Shown here: in pieces, positions 15,999-23,949 of the stretch | Layout of the letters: every line of letters begins with the position of its first letter | How positions within the stretch are numbered: the first letter of the stretch is position 1 | Assembly: GCA_001784735.1 (NCBI GenBank) | Contig: MFSB01000043.1 | Coordinates: 1-25,199, forward strand | Origin: Candidatus Moranbacteria bacterium RIFCSPLOWO2_12_FULL_48_12 | GTDB lineage: Bacteria > Patescibacteriota > Minisyncoccia > Moranbacterales > UBA1568 | DNA length: 25,199 nt | Reading direction: 5' to 3' | Program-made: the position numbers and the translations under genes | Notes under the pieces: model-generated | What the model was told of the DNA's origin: nothing | Seen by the model: only the letters and a program-made list of their open reading frames with translations | The model's database searches: none

Positions 15999-16178
15999 AT
16001 GGGAGAAATACAAATAGAGACCGGGTCACCCGAGTCTCCGCAAGCCGCAGCACAATGTGATACTTGTGCGAAAGCGGCACTCGAGGCAACGCAGAACGAA
16101 GAAATAAGCATGGCATTCTTGCTGGCGCTCGTTCCCGTCATCAGCCTCACCTTCTTTGGCCAGATAGGGCTTTTGTAA
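15999..16178 (+). CDS. 59-residue CxxC microprotein with C-terminal membrane segment
   Basis: The frame from ATG 15999 to TAA 16176-16178 encodes a polar N-terminal half with QCDTCAKAAL (a CxxC pair at residues 20 and 23). An acidic stretch follows, then a hydrophobic end, MAFLLALVPVISLTFFGQIG, that fits one membrane helix. There is no Shine-Dalgarno site; the leader is AT-rich, as for other genes here. It sits between a strong promoter with a structured leader and a strong terminator, so it is the only protein of its transcript. I do not recognise the family. The CxxC could bind metal or act in thiol exchange; neither can be decided. Confidence 0.65.
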   Translation: MGEIQIETGSPESPQAAAQCDTCAKAALEATQNEEISMAFLLALVPVISLTFFGQIGLL

Positions 16179-16201
16179 AAAAGAACTAAACGAACCAAAA
16201 C

Positions 16202-16234
16202 AAAAAACCGGGTCCTGAAAAGCCCGGTTTTTTG
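16202..16234. terminator. Strong bidirectional terminator
   Basis: aaaaaaccggg - tcctgaaaag - cccggtttttt forms a GC stem with T6 on the + strand and T-rich flank on the minus strand. It ends the microprotein unit on + and can also end the 82-residue gene on minus. Confidence 0.9.
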
Positions 16235-16332
16235 TCGACCTTTTTTTCGCATTTCTCAATTTTTGACAAAAAGAAAAGCCTTTGCGTTTTCCGCGCGGGC
16301 TTGAGTAGGGCTGGACTGATGCAAGCGGCTGC

Positions 16333-16581
16333 TCAGTCCTGTATCAGCCGTAGGAGATGATCGATCCGCCCCTTAATCCCCAAAGTCGCGTTGACTTTCA
16401 CGAATACTTCCGCTGTTCCGGGATCCACGGCAATGTTTTTGACATCATCGCCACGATACCCGAGAAAGGCTAACCTGGTAGCCCGCCTCAGTTCTTGCAA
16501 ATTGGCTTTGTGATCCCCGGAAATCACTACCATCCACCGGGGCCTTTCTTTGCTTGGGTGAATCACCTTAATCTCGCTCAT
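16333..16581 (-). CDS. Small protein of unknown function (82 residues)
   Basis: The product is a compact, mixed alpha/beta-like protein without membrane segments or Cys. Notable segments are RPRWMVVISGDHKANLQELR, ATRLAFLGYRGDDVKNIAVD and AEVFVKVNATLGIKGRIDHL. It has an excellent Shine-Dalgarno site, rare in this window, so it is probably well translated. A -10-like TATAAT at 16686-16691 would give a leader of about 97 nt. I considered a YbaK-type editing domain but the motifs do not match. Function unknown. Confidence 0.75.
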   Translation of the reverse strand: MSEIKVIHPSKERPRWMVVISGDHKANLQELRRATRLAFLGYRGDDVKNIAVDPGTAEVFVKVNATLGIKGRIDHLLRLIQD

Positions 16582-16584
16582 GTC

Positions 16585-16592
16585 ACCTCCTT
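16585..16592 (-). promoter_or_regulatory. Strong Shine-Dalgarno for the 82-residue gene
   Basis: On the minus strand aaggaggt lies 3 nt before the ATG at 16581 (aaggaggtgacatg). It fixes the start of this short gene. Confidence 0.8.
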
Positions 16593-16685
16593 GCGTTGAA
16601 ATTGGGAAACGGCAGAGATACCGTGGCCGTGGCTAGGTTAGGAAAAAACTATGAGGTGATTTAAATTAATCTCTCCTTTGTCTCT

Positions 16686-16691
16686 ATTATA
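16686..16691 (-). promoter_or_regulatory. Possible -10 box for the 82-residue gene
   Basis: A consensus TATAAT lies on the minus strand about 105 nt upstream of the ATG. No good -35 hexamer is found at 16-18 nt, so this is tentative. Confidence 0.3.
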
Positions 16692-16721
16692 AGCCTTTAT
16701 ATCACGAAAACCTTAGCCGCT

Positions 16722-16800
16722 TGTCATTCCCGCGCAGGCGGGAATCCAGCTTAATGCTTATGGCTCATCTACTGGATTCCGGGTCAAGCCCGGAATGACA
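16722..16800. repeat. Palindromic element, inverted copy of the 8394-8472 unit
   Basis: It runs from tgtcattcccgcgcaggcgg through a 22-nt spacer to ccgggtcaagcccggaatgaca. Arms match those at 8394-8472 but in reversed order, meaning the copy is inverted; the spacers differ. Each arm is itself self-complementary. Confidence 0.8.
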
Positions 16801-16843
16801 GAACAGGGTTAATGTTAAATGAGTTCTATGAATTCTATTGTAC

Positions 16844-16955
16844 AGCGGCTTGCCCCAGTCAGTCAATAGGCTGTCCTGTCACCTATTTTTGCAAAAATTT
16901 CCAGTAATGGACTGTTTAAGCCGCTTTGGTGACCTCGTCTTACGGTTTCCGTAGT
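16844..16955. other. Foldable non-coding region of unknown role
   Basis: AGCGGCTT (16844-16851) pairs with AAGCCGCT (16918-16925), and CAGTC (16856-16860) with GACTG (16910-16914). Inside are aatagg/cctatt and the palindrome tttttgcaaaaa. A further hairpin tacggtttccgta lies near 16943-16955. No ORF was seen in the gap 16582-17020. It could be a small RNA on either strand or a decayed repeat. Confidence 0.35.
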
Positions 16956-17020
16956 AGCTGTTTTTTCCTTAATAGATGACGGGATAAACCCCATCCCATA
17001 ATATCAGGCATGTATTTTTC

Positions 17021-19816
17021 CTATTCGTTCTTTCGAGAGAAACTTTCGACAAATGCTCTCACCCGCTGTTCTTCAAGAAACGTATACAAAAGACCGAGCG
17101 CGAAGAGCGCCAGTACGGCGCTTAAGAATATGCGGAACGTAAACATAACCGACGCCGGAATATACGACACGATAGCGGCCAGATATCGGCGCGGGCCGCT
17201 CTCTGGCCCCTGAACCAGTCCCGGCTCCTGCAGCTGTACCTGATTGGTAGCGGAGAAGTTTATTTCCGGAGAATCAAACGGCGAAATCCCCCAGATATCC
17301 AAGAGAGCCCGCCGCGTCTCATCAGACTGCCTCACCTCTGCGGCAAGGGCGATGTTGTATATGCCGCCGACCGGTTTGCCAGCTGTGAAGCTGATTTCTC
17401 TCGGCCCGCTCTCCACTACCGCTTCTCCATCTACCATCCACTCGCGCTGCGAGATGTCGCCGAGGAAACCCGGGATGAACGTGGCGCGAAAACCAAGCGT
17501 GCTATCAGGAAACGCCTCGAACATCGACGTGCTGTAATCATTGCACAGTCCGCCCGGACAAGCGGCCACTTTGCCCGTGATGTCCCGATATTGCCCAAGC
17601 AATTTTGGCCAGACAATATTCCTATCCAAGGATTCTAGAGTGACTGCCGGCGTCACCACGCCGAAAGTCCGCGAGAGCGTCAGCGCATTGCCCGTATTCA
17701 CATCATTGGCTGTCACCGTGACCGTATAGGTATCGCCGGGACTGCCCGCCACGGGAATGAAATTCACGTTATTCTGCTGTGTATCGCTACAATCACCAGA
17801 GACTTTCTTGGAACAGACAAACGGAGCGCCATTGACCGTCCAATGGAAATTCAACAGACCCGAAGAATCAATCCTCAGCCCGATGATCTCGTTTTTGATC
17901 ACCCGGCACGCGGCTCGATCAAGAGCATCGTCGTTGCAGATCAAAGTCGCTCCCGATAGCGTCGCCTTCCTCACTCCTGAAATGAGCGCTGTCTCAGCCT
18001 TGTACGCGCTGATTTTTTTCCCGGTAGAAGTGAATTTCACGATAACATCGCTCGTTCCTTTGCGGATAGCGCCGCCCGAAAAATTTTCTACCACGGCAAT
18101 CTTGAAACGCAGATAGCCGCTGCCGCTGCTATTCAGATAGTCGGAGAGATTATTCCCGCCGCCGAGACTGCTCGGGATATCGAGCTTCAGCCTCAGCGTA
18201 TCGAGCGCATTCCCCTTGGTATTTCCCAAAAGCCCCTCGCTCCTGAGCTTCGCAGTGATATCGAGCTTGTCATTGAAATTGATATCCTTGCTGATTTCCA
18301 CCTTCCAATCAAAAAGCATATCCGTCACATTGTGCTGGGCGTTGTTCACGCTCGCCTGTACAACGACGACATCGCCGCCCTTATCAGACGTTTCATCGTT
18401 CACCGGATTGTCCGGGGTCGCTGTCACACCAACCTCGAGCTTCGTCGCTTGTCCGCCTTCGGTCGGATTGATGAGGTTTTTATCCACCTCTTCACCATCA
18501 TTGTTGAGATAGGCAATACACTTATTGAGAGGGGAATCCAAGTCCGCATCTTTTACTTTTATTGCCGGAATGTACACCGTGTATCCAAGAACCCCCTTGG
18601 CATACGAACCAATATCTTCCGCCAAATCTCTCGCGGAGCAATCTTTTTTCGGAAACGCCCACATAATCATATATGAAGAATCATCGTGCTTGGTTGGGAT
18701 CATCGATGTCCCCTCCACCGCGACACCCACCTGGTCACCGCTGTCATAATTCCATGTAAATGTCGAGCTCCCCAGTCCGACTATGTTGGCCTCATCTTTG
18801 TTGCCGTTATCCGCTGTACTAGGATCCTCTGGGTTGGTTCCCCAGAAGTCCTCTTCTCCCGTACCAAAAGATCCGTTGCCAGGTGTATTCCCGCTGGAGT
18901 TCGGAAAAAAATGAAAACAGTACGGGTTTGCATCAGCTTCCGAGATGATGCTACAAGTCGTTCCTGCCGGAGCCGTGAAAGTTGCGATGCTACTCAGACT
19001 GTCAGCACAGCGAAGTACTCCGATAGAGCAAGAAGAAATATCTGAAGAACAAGTGGGATATCCGGAAATGTAATATTCTCCGGTTCCGCTCGGATTGAAC
19101 CCTTGTACGCCGCCTTGCTCCTCTAGGGCTACCGAAATCTGTTCTGCTACGCACACAGCAGTTTTATCCGCGCAACCAAAATTGGAGTCCGACAACGATT
19201 CGACAAATTCATAATTCGTACCCGATTCCGTATCGTGAATATAGCAATGATTCGGAACATTGGTCTTATTGTCTCCCCCATACTTCGCTACGTACCCATC
19301 ATTATCATTCGTATTCGTAGAGTAATTGGCATCCGCCTTATCATAGCCATTCTGTGCCAGAATTCGCGCTGCTACAATCTTCCAGTCCTCGACAGTGATA
19401 TCTCCATCCTCATCAACATCGCAAAGGTTGTCGCTCCCGACATTATTTTCCAAATCGCAGCCTTTTCGTTTCAAATACCACGAATAATAGAGAGTCTCTT
19501 CGGGATTGGAAAAATAAATAGGAAAGGCCTTGGCCGAAAGCTTCTCCCCCGGCTTCGGATCACTCGGGCTGAAAAAAAGCGAGACCTCCGGTGCCAGCGC
19601 TTTATTGCCAGCTACGTTGAATCCCTCGCCCTGATCCCGGATGCTCCCCAAATTCAAGTGATAGCGGTTTTCCAATTCGGCAGCCATCTGCGATGCAGAC
19701 GGAATGCTGAATCCTCCCCCAAATAAAGCGATGGCAGGCAAAGCGCTCGCCACAAAAAATTCCAAAACAAGAAAAAGGCTGAAGGTAGATTTTAACAAAG
19801 TTCGTCTTTTGAACAT
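17021..19816 (-). CDS. Large surface-exposed protein (931 residues) with Ca-binding loop and C-terminal membrane anchor
   Basis: It has an N-terminal signal/membrane segment (about 8-30), a long extracytoplasmic region, and a C-terminal hydrophobic helix (about 890-912) with a basic cytoplasmic tail. Residues 133-144 read DVDEDGDITVED, an EF-hand/dockerin-type calcium loop with Asp at loop positions 1, 3, 5, 7 and 12. Only one such loop is clear. Segments near 460-560 and 660-740 (LLNFHWTVNGAPFVC, GDTYTVTVTANDV) look like Ig/PKD-type beta domains. Many Cys pairs in residues 120-330 suggest disulfides. It is the last gene of the secretion-like cluster, 7 nt after the CPBP-like gene. A role in adhesion or as exposed part of the apparatus is inferred. 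Confidence 0.8.
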   Translation of the reverse strand: MFKRRTLLKSTFSLFLVLEFFVASALPAIALFGGGFSIPSASQMAAELENRYHLNLGSIRDQGEGFNVAGNKALAPEVSLFFSPSDPKPGEKLSAKAFPIYFSNPEETLYYSWYLKRKGCDLENNVGSDNLCDVDEDGDITVEDWKIVAARILAQNGYDKADANYSTNTNDNDGYVAKYGGDNKTNVPNHCYIHDTESGTNYEFVESLSDSNFGCADKTAVCVAEQISVALEEQGGVQGFNPSGTGEYYISGYPTCSSDISSCSIGVLRCADSLSSIATFTAPAGTTCSIISEADANPYCFHFFPNSSGNTPGNGSFGTGEEDFWGTNPEDPSTADNGNKDEANIVGLGSSTFTWNYDSGDQVGVAVEGTSMIPTKHDDSSYMIMWAFPKKDCSARDLAEDIGSYAKGVLGYTVYIPAIKVKDADLDSPLNKCIAYLNNDGEEVDKNLINPTEGGQATKLEVGVTATPDNPVNDETSDKGGDVVVVQASVNNAQHNVTDMLFDWKVEISKDINFNDKLDITAKLRSEGLLGNTKGNALDTLRLKLDIPSSLGGGNNLSDYLNSSGSGYLRFKIAVVENFSGGAIRKGTSDVIVKFTSTGKKISAYKAETALISGVRKATLSGATLICNDDALDRAACRVIKNEIIGLRIDSSGLLNFHWTVNGAPFVCSKKVSGDCSDTQQNNVNFIPVAGSPGDTYTVTVTANDVNTGNALTLSRTFGVVTPAVTLESLDRNIVWPKLLGQYRDITGKVAACPGGLCNDYSTSMFEAFPDSTLGFRATFIPGFLGDISQREWMVDGEAVVESGPREISFTAGKPVGGIYNIALAAEVRQSDETRRALLDIWGISPFDSPEINFSATNQVQLQEPGLVQGPESGPRRYLAAIVSYIPASVMFTFRIFLSAVLALFALGLLYTFLEEQRVRAFVESFSRKNE

Positions 19817-19823
19817 AGTATAT

Positions 19824-20480
19824 TCAACGAAACACCAGGAAAAAAATATCGGTCAAGAAAAGGAATGTCCAGCTGGCCGCGAAAGAATACCAGAGAGACC
19901 CTGAGCGGTAAGCGATGAATCCCGCGAGCGGGCAGAAAATGAGAAGCGGCACCACAGCCCAAGAAATATCCTGGCTTAAGTATGCAAAACTGAAGAAAAG
20001 TCCTGCCTGGATGAAGACGGCCCATAGCCCGCAGTCTCTCAGCCACAGAAGCACTACCAGTCCGCGGAAAAATACTTCGTACAAAATAACCATGAAAGAA
20101 ACGAGCACGAGTTCATAGAGCACGAACCAGACGAAGCTCGTTTCCACCAATGCCGGGAGCGCATACTGCGCGCGGAATTGGGGGAATGCGAGTGCCAGCG
20201 TTATCACTATCGCGAGGGCGAAGACGACAGAAGCGATGGCGATCAGCACGCCCGCTTTGAAGCTTCCCCTCTGCAGGCCGAGATTTTTCAAGGACTCTCT
20301 CAGCACCATTTTACTATACAAAAGAGGAATAACCAAGAAAAATACGACGCTCACGATGAGACCCTGAAACACCGGGCTCAAGCGGTCGCTCTCGGAAAAA
20401 AAGCCCATAAAAAAGAGCGAAAAGAATACGAGTAGCCCCGTCACGACAAACCGCCGATTTTTCGAAAGTGTTTCGAGCAT
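19824..20480 (-). CDS. CPBP-family-like membrane protein lacking catalytic residues
   Basis: This 218-residue protein has about seven to eight hydrophobic helices and the overall layout of CPBP (Abi/CAAX-protease-like) proteins. The region ILYEVFFRGLVVL corresponds to motif 1 (EExxxR), but with Tyr-Glu instead of Glu-Glu. In motif 2 the usual His is replaced (FFSFAYLSQ), and the motif 3 region (SLWYSFAASWTF) also lacks His. It is therefore probably not a protease but may keep a structural or binding role. It sits between two secretion-cluster genes with 12-nt and 7-nt gaps, so co-expression is very likely. Confidence 0.7.
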   Translation of the reverse strand: MLETLSKNRRFVVTGLLVFFSLFFMGFFSESDRLSPVFQGLIVSVVFFLVIPLLYSKMVLRESLKNLGLQRGSFKAGVLIAIASVVFALAIVITLALAFPQFRAQYALPALVETSFVWFVLYELVLVSFMVILYEVFFRGLVVLLWLRDCGLWAVFIQAGLFFSFAYLSQDISWAVVPLLIFCPLAGFIAYRSGSLWYSFAASWTFLFLTDIFFLVFR

Positions 20481-20492
20481 ATTTCTAAAAGA

Positions 20493-21131
20493 TTATACTC
20501 TTCTCCTATTATTCACTAATCCTTGCTGCTGCGAGGCCATCTGCTGTTCATACGTGGCATCATTCGCCGCCTGCTGCTGATAAGAAGCGTCATTAGCTAC
20601 TTGTTCCTCTTCCATCCTCGCTTGACGCGCTTCTAGCATGCGCTCTCTTTGCTGTTGTGATTGTGAAATGCGCTTCTCTTCACCAGCTTCTTTTTCTGCC
20701 TTTTTCCATGCACGCCGAGCCATATAATAAACCACAATGACCATCACCGTTTCTATAGGTAAGAAATTCAATCCAAAACCGACTGCCTCAACAAGCCCAA
20801 AAATAAGAACAACAAACCCCCGCGCTAGCTTTGTATCTTTCTTACCTCCTGAATGATCGAATATGGTGAGTAGAATCCAGATAAGGAAAGTAAAACATAT
20901 GGTGACGACAGTGCCTACCCCAGGAAGTGATCCCACCCCCACGAAATCGAGCAGATCTTTGAGAAGCGCAACCATTGCTACTCCCAGGTACAGCATCGCC
21001 GATGGCTTTTCTCCAGTAAACTTCATTTTGGGTGCCACCTTACGGATGGCCCGTCTCGCCCGTTGTGCCCTTCTTCGCAAATTCTCTCTCATACCAACCC
21101 GTGGGGAAGTGGCAGCGGCTGTAGGTGCCAT
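20493..21131 (-). CDS. Membrane protein with basic N-terminus and Gln-rich tail, secretion-cluster component
   Basis: This 212-residue protein has a strongly basic N-terminus (RENLRRRAQRARRAIRK) and two hydrophobic regions (about 44-90 and 102-138) that probably form four helices. A cytoplasmic helical tail is rich in Gln, Glu and Arg. The tail contains a tandem duplication: ANDASYQQQ then ANDATYEQQ. No known domain is recognised. It follows the VirB4-like ATPase gene on the same strand and precedes the CPBP-like gene. It could be a channel component such as a highly diverged VirB6/TrbL-like protein; this is only inference. The start at 21131 is uncertain; ATG at Met14 is an alternative. Confidence 0.7.
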   Translation of the reverse strand: MAPTAAATSPRVGMRENLRRRAQRARRAIRKVAPKMKFTGEKPSAMLYLGVAMVALLKDLLDFVGVGSLPGVGTVVTICFTFLIWILLTIFDHSGGKKDTKLARGFVVLIFGLVEAVGFGLNFLPIETVMVIVVYYMARRAWKKAEKEAGEEKRISQSQQQRERMLEARQARMEEEQVANDASYQQQAANDATYEQQMASQQQGLVNNRRRV

Positions 21132-21169
21132 ACGTGTACATGCTCAATAATTTTGCTTCCTTTCTTTCT

Positions 21170-21236
21170 GTAATTCACAATTCCTGACTCCTAATTCTTG
21201 ATTCCTAATTCATAAATCATAAATCATGATTCTATT
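21170..21236. repeat. AT-rich attcataaatcatgattc-type repeat
   Basis: The run aattcctgactcctaattc, then ttgattcctaattcataaatcataaatcatgattc, is of the same family as 24590-24680 and the end of the 3486-3764 gap. It fills the gap after the VirB4-like ATPase gene on the 3' side. Confidence 0.6.
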
Positions 21237-21243
21237 CTTCCCC

Positions 21244-23109
21244 TCACTGTCCCGCATCGAAGTCCTTCTTGGCTTGTTCGATCTCGAGCAATTGGCGCGG
21301 GTCGGAGGTGATGATCTGGTCTTCACTATAGGAGGCGATCACTTTGATAGCCGCGTGCTTGGATCCGGCGAAGAAAATCCCCTCTCCCACATTGCTCTCG
21401 AGCAGGAGGAATTTCTCATGATCCGTGAGATAAAACGTTTCCGCCACCAGATCGATCGAGGACGGCGATTGGCGCAGGAGGAGCTGCATCGAAGAGTTGG
21501 TGATGATCGGCTTGCCGTGGCGCGAAGAGGCGAAATCTCCGATATCCTGGGTAATGGTCGTCAGCCCCGTATAGTATTTGCGGCAGCGCTTGGCGATCCC
21601 GAAGAGAAAAGCCGCAGCGTCCTCGTGTTGCATCATCACCCAGGCCTCATCCACCACGATGATGCGCTTTTTCATCTTGGAGCGGATCTCGTTCCAGATG
21701 AATTGCAGGATGATATACATCGCGATCGGCCGGAGCTCATCTTCCAGGTCGCGGATATTGAAGACCACCAGCTGATTGTCCGTTTCTACATTGGTCTGTT
21801 TGTTCAAGAAACCGCCGAAGATCCCCTCCGTGTAGCGCTCCAAGCGGGCCGCCAGCGACTCCGCTCCTTCCATATTCTCCAAGACCGCGTAGAGATCGGA
21901 CATCGTGGGAAATGAGTTCGCGGTGAAGAGCGAGAAATCGCTCGCCTCGGTGATATCGCGGATAGCATAGGCCTCGCGGATAGCGCGATCGAGAATGGAG
22001 TCTTCTTCCGGCGTCACCGAACCGAGCATCAGATGGAGGAGCCCGATAAGATTGGCGATGGTGTTGCGCAGCAGCCCCACGCTGTCTTCGTCTTCGATCG
22101 ACTTCGGCAGATCGAAAGGGTTGAGGTGGACGTCGGAATTGAGCGACACCTTGAGAAACGCCCCGCTCACCGCCTCGCACAGATGTTTGTACTCGTTTTC
22201 CGGATCAATGATGATGACGCTCGATCCGAACATCATAGCCCGGAGCACTTCCAACTTCACAGTATAGCTCTTGCCCGCTCCGGATTTGGCGAACACCACC
22301 ATATTGGCGTTTTCCATTTTGAAGCGATCGAAGAGTATCAGGCTGTTGTTGTGGCGGTTGATGCCGTAGAGGATGCCTTCGTTGGAAGAGAGGTCGGAAG
22401 AGACGAAGGGGAACGTGGTCGAGAGCGGCTCCGTATTCAGATTGTTGGCGACATCCAAAGCGTCATTCCCGAGCGGCCTGGTCGCCGCAAAACCCTGATC
22501 CATCCGCATTACCGCCGGCTTGGTATAGACGAGCTGAGCCTCGAGAATGGCTTCTACCGCTTGACACTTTTCGTTCAGATCCTTGTCGTCTTGCCCATAG
22601 ATGGTCATATAGAGGCCGAAGCGGAAAAATTTTTCCGTGCCCTGCTGCAGGTTGTTGCGCAGGCCTTCGATGTCTTCCAGCGCGGTTTCCAGTACGGGAT
22701 CGCGCACCTTCCCGCTTTCCGTTTCGATGCTGATCTGCGATTGCACCTGCGTCGACGACTTGCGGAGCGTCTTCAGGATTTCCGCCGTCTCTATGGGGTG
22801 CACGAAGAACGCGATATCCATCGAAAAATCGATGTTGATGATCGGGGAAAACCAGTTGGTAGAAAGAAAGCGCGGATAGGTGATGACGAAATACGTGCGC
22901 GACATGATCTCGCCGATCTGCATCGTATTGGGGTTGAGCTTGATGGCTGGCGGAGCGATCAGATCCCGGATAGTGGTGATTCCCCGCTGATAGAGCACCT
23001 CGCTGGCGCTCATTTTTTTGGGACGATGAAAAACATCGAACACGCTTTTCTTCTTGGAAGCGTCCATTCCTTGCGCCTCTATATCGATAATGGGAATTCC
23101 TTGTGCCAT
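21244..23109 (-). CDS. VirB4/TraC-type secretion ATPase, C-terminal (motor) part
   Basis: This 621-residue protein holds the VirB4 motor. Walker A is AKSGAGKS (274-281), and Walker B is IIVVDEAWVMM (483-493; Asp487, Glu488). Further motifs are IIIDPENEY (299-307), TTITQD (517-522) and NSSMQLLLRQ (538-547). The first 230 residues resemble the part of VirB4 that precedes the ATPase domain. VirB4 powers assembly and substrate transfer in type IV secretion systems at the inner face of the membrane. Full-length VirB4 usually spans about 800 residues; here the extreme N-terminal part is a separate gene just upstream. A role in conjugation, DNA uptake or protein export cannot be decided; no relaxase or VirD4 is in the window. 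Confidence 0.92.
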   Translation of the reverse strand: MAQGIPIIDIEAQGMDASKKKSVFDVFHRPKKMSASEVLYQRGITTIRDLIAPPAIKLNPNTMQIGEIMSRTYFVITYPRFLSTNWFSPIINIDFSMDIAFFVHPIETAEILKTLRKSSTQVQSQISIETESGKVRDPVLETALEDIEGLRNNLQQGTEKFFRFGLYMTIYGQDDKDLNEKCQAVEAILEAQLVYTKPAVMRMDQGFAATRPLGNDALDVANNLNTEPLSTTFPFVSSDLSSNEGILYGINRHNNSLILFDRFKMENANMVVFAKSGAGKSYTVKLEVLRAMMFGSSVIIIDPENEYKHLCEAVSGAFLKVSLNSDVHLNPFDLPKSIEDEDSVGLLRNTIANLIGLLHLMLGSVTPEEDSILDRAIREAYAIRDITEASDFSLFTANSFPTMSDLYAVLENMEGAESLAARLERYTEGIFGGFLNKQTNVETDNQLVVFNIRDLEDELRPIAMYIILQFIWNEIRSKMKKRIIVVDEAWVMMQHEDAAAFLFGIAKRCRKYYTGLTTITQDIGDFASSRHGKPIITNSSMQLLLRQSPSSIDLVAETFYLTDHEKFLLLESNVGEGIFFAGSKHAAIKVIASYSEDQIITSDPRQLLEIEQAKKDFDAGQ

Positions 23110-23111
23110 TT

Positions 23112-23238
23112 TTGTTAATTTAAACTGTAAAAATCAAAATGCAAAACCACAAATAATAATTCAAAATTATAAATACATTCTAAAGTTTTACATTTTGCAT
23201 TGTCATTTTGATTTTTGATTTTTGCATTTTTCATTTGC
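23112..23238. repeat. AT-rich repeat (copy 3) between the two VirB4 parts
   Basis: It contains actgtaaaaatcaaaatgc on the left and gttttacattttgcattgtc followed by attttgatttttgatttttgc on the right, pairing imperfectly. It shares words with 270-421 and 1637-1795. The stop of the VirB4 N-terminal gene (23231-23233) lies in its right end. Confidence 0.65.
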
Positions 23239-23926
23239 TTGGCGCCAACTCGATGCCCTCGACATTCTTGATGACCGCCGCCGTAAAAAGCGACGGGTTG
23301 TAGCTGTTGTAGAGCAGTTCGATGATCTCCTCCGTGTTGAGCGGCGTGGCGTTGACGCCGGCCGCTTGCAGGGCTGCCGTGATATGTGCGACGCGCTGGA
23401 AAAGCTGCGCCTTATAGGTCTCGAAGAGGGCTCCGTGCGCGCTGACGGTCTGCTGGGAGCGAAAAATGCCGAGGAGCTTGTCGAGGAGGCCGCTTCGCTC
23501 ATCCTCCGCGGAGGAGAACGGCACGACGACGTAGAAATATTTCGACATGATATTCGACACCTCCGTCAGATTCTTGATGAAAGCTTTGTACTCGGAGATT
23601 TGGAAGCGCAAGAGCTCGTTCTCCTGCTGTTTCTCCTCATCCACGAGGAGGTTCAGGTACGGCTCGATGTTGAAACGGCGCGAACTGATGACGATCTGGA
23701 CGGGAAAGTCGAGCGAGTTCAAGAACTGCTGGTACTGATGGATGATGGCGTCCTGTTCTTCCGTCGACTTAAGATCGAAATTGAGCGATGAAACGAGCAC
23801 GACCGCGCGCAGAGCGCCATTCTTCAAGACGATCACGCCGTCGCGGATCTCATCCGCATCCACGTACTTCTGCGTGCTGGAGGCGACCCCTCCCTTGTTT
23901 TTCGGCTTCAAAAATTCTATCGCCAT
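23231..23926 (-). CDS. VirB4/TraC-type N-terminal domain protein
   Basis: This 231-residue protein begins with STQKYVDADEIRDGVIVLKN and contains an early beta-rich stretch (ALRAVVLVSSLNFDLKS). FLNSLDFPVQIVISSRRFN follows, and a helical second half with NIMSKYFYVVVPF. This pattern matches the N-terminal domain of VirB4/TraC/TraE proteins. It lies 121 nt upstream of the ATPase part, so the two products should act as one VirB4 unit. A similar split probably exists in related genomes (inference). No Shine-Dalgarno site; aaaag precedes the ATG. Confidence 0.8.
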   Translation of the reverse strand: MAIEFLKPKNKGGVASSTQKYVDADEIRDGVIVLKNGALRAVVLVSSLNFDLKSTEEQDAIIHQYQQFLNSLDFPVQIVISSRRFNIEPYLNLLVDEEKQQENELLRFQISEYKAFIKNLTEVSNIMSKYFYVVVPFSSAEDERSGLLDKLLGIFRSQQTVSAHGALFETYKAQLFQRVAHITAALQAAGVNATPLNTEEIIELLYNSYNPSLFTAAVIKNVEGIELAPSK

Positions 23927-23949
23927 AGTCTTTTCATTTGTTTTCTTTT

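Noticed and set aside
15797..16252. 151-codon open frame on the minus strand
   Set aside because: It runs antisense through the promoter, hairpins and terminator of the + strand unit and has no coding character.
16900..16975. c-di-GMP-I (GEMM) riboswitch-like words on the minus strand (ggtcaccaaagcggcttaaac)
   Set aside because: The conserved GEMM core and tetraloop-receptor arrangement are not present, and no suitable gene follows directly.
22033..23118. 361-codon open frame on the + strand opposite the VirB4-type ATPase
   Set aside because: Antisense to the Walker A region; a codon-bias shadow of the real gene.
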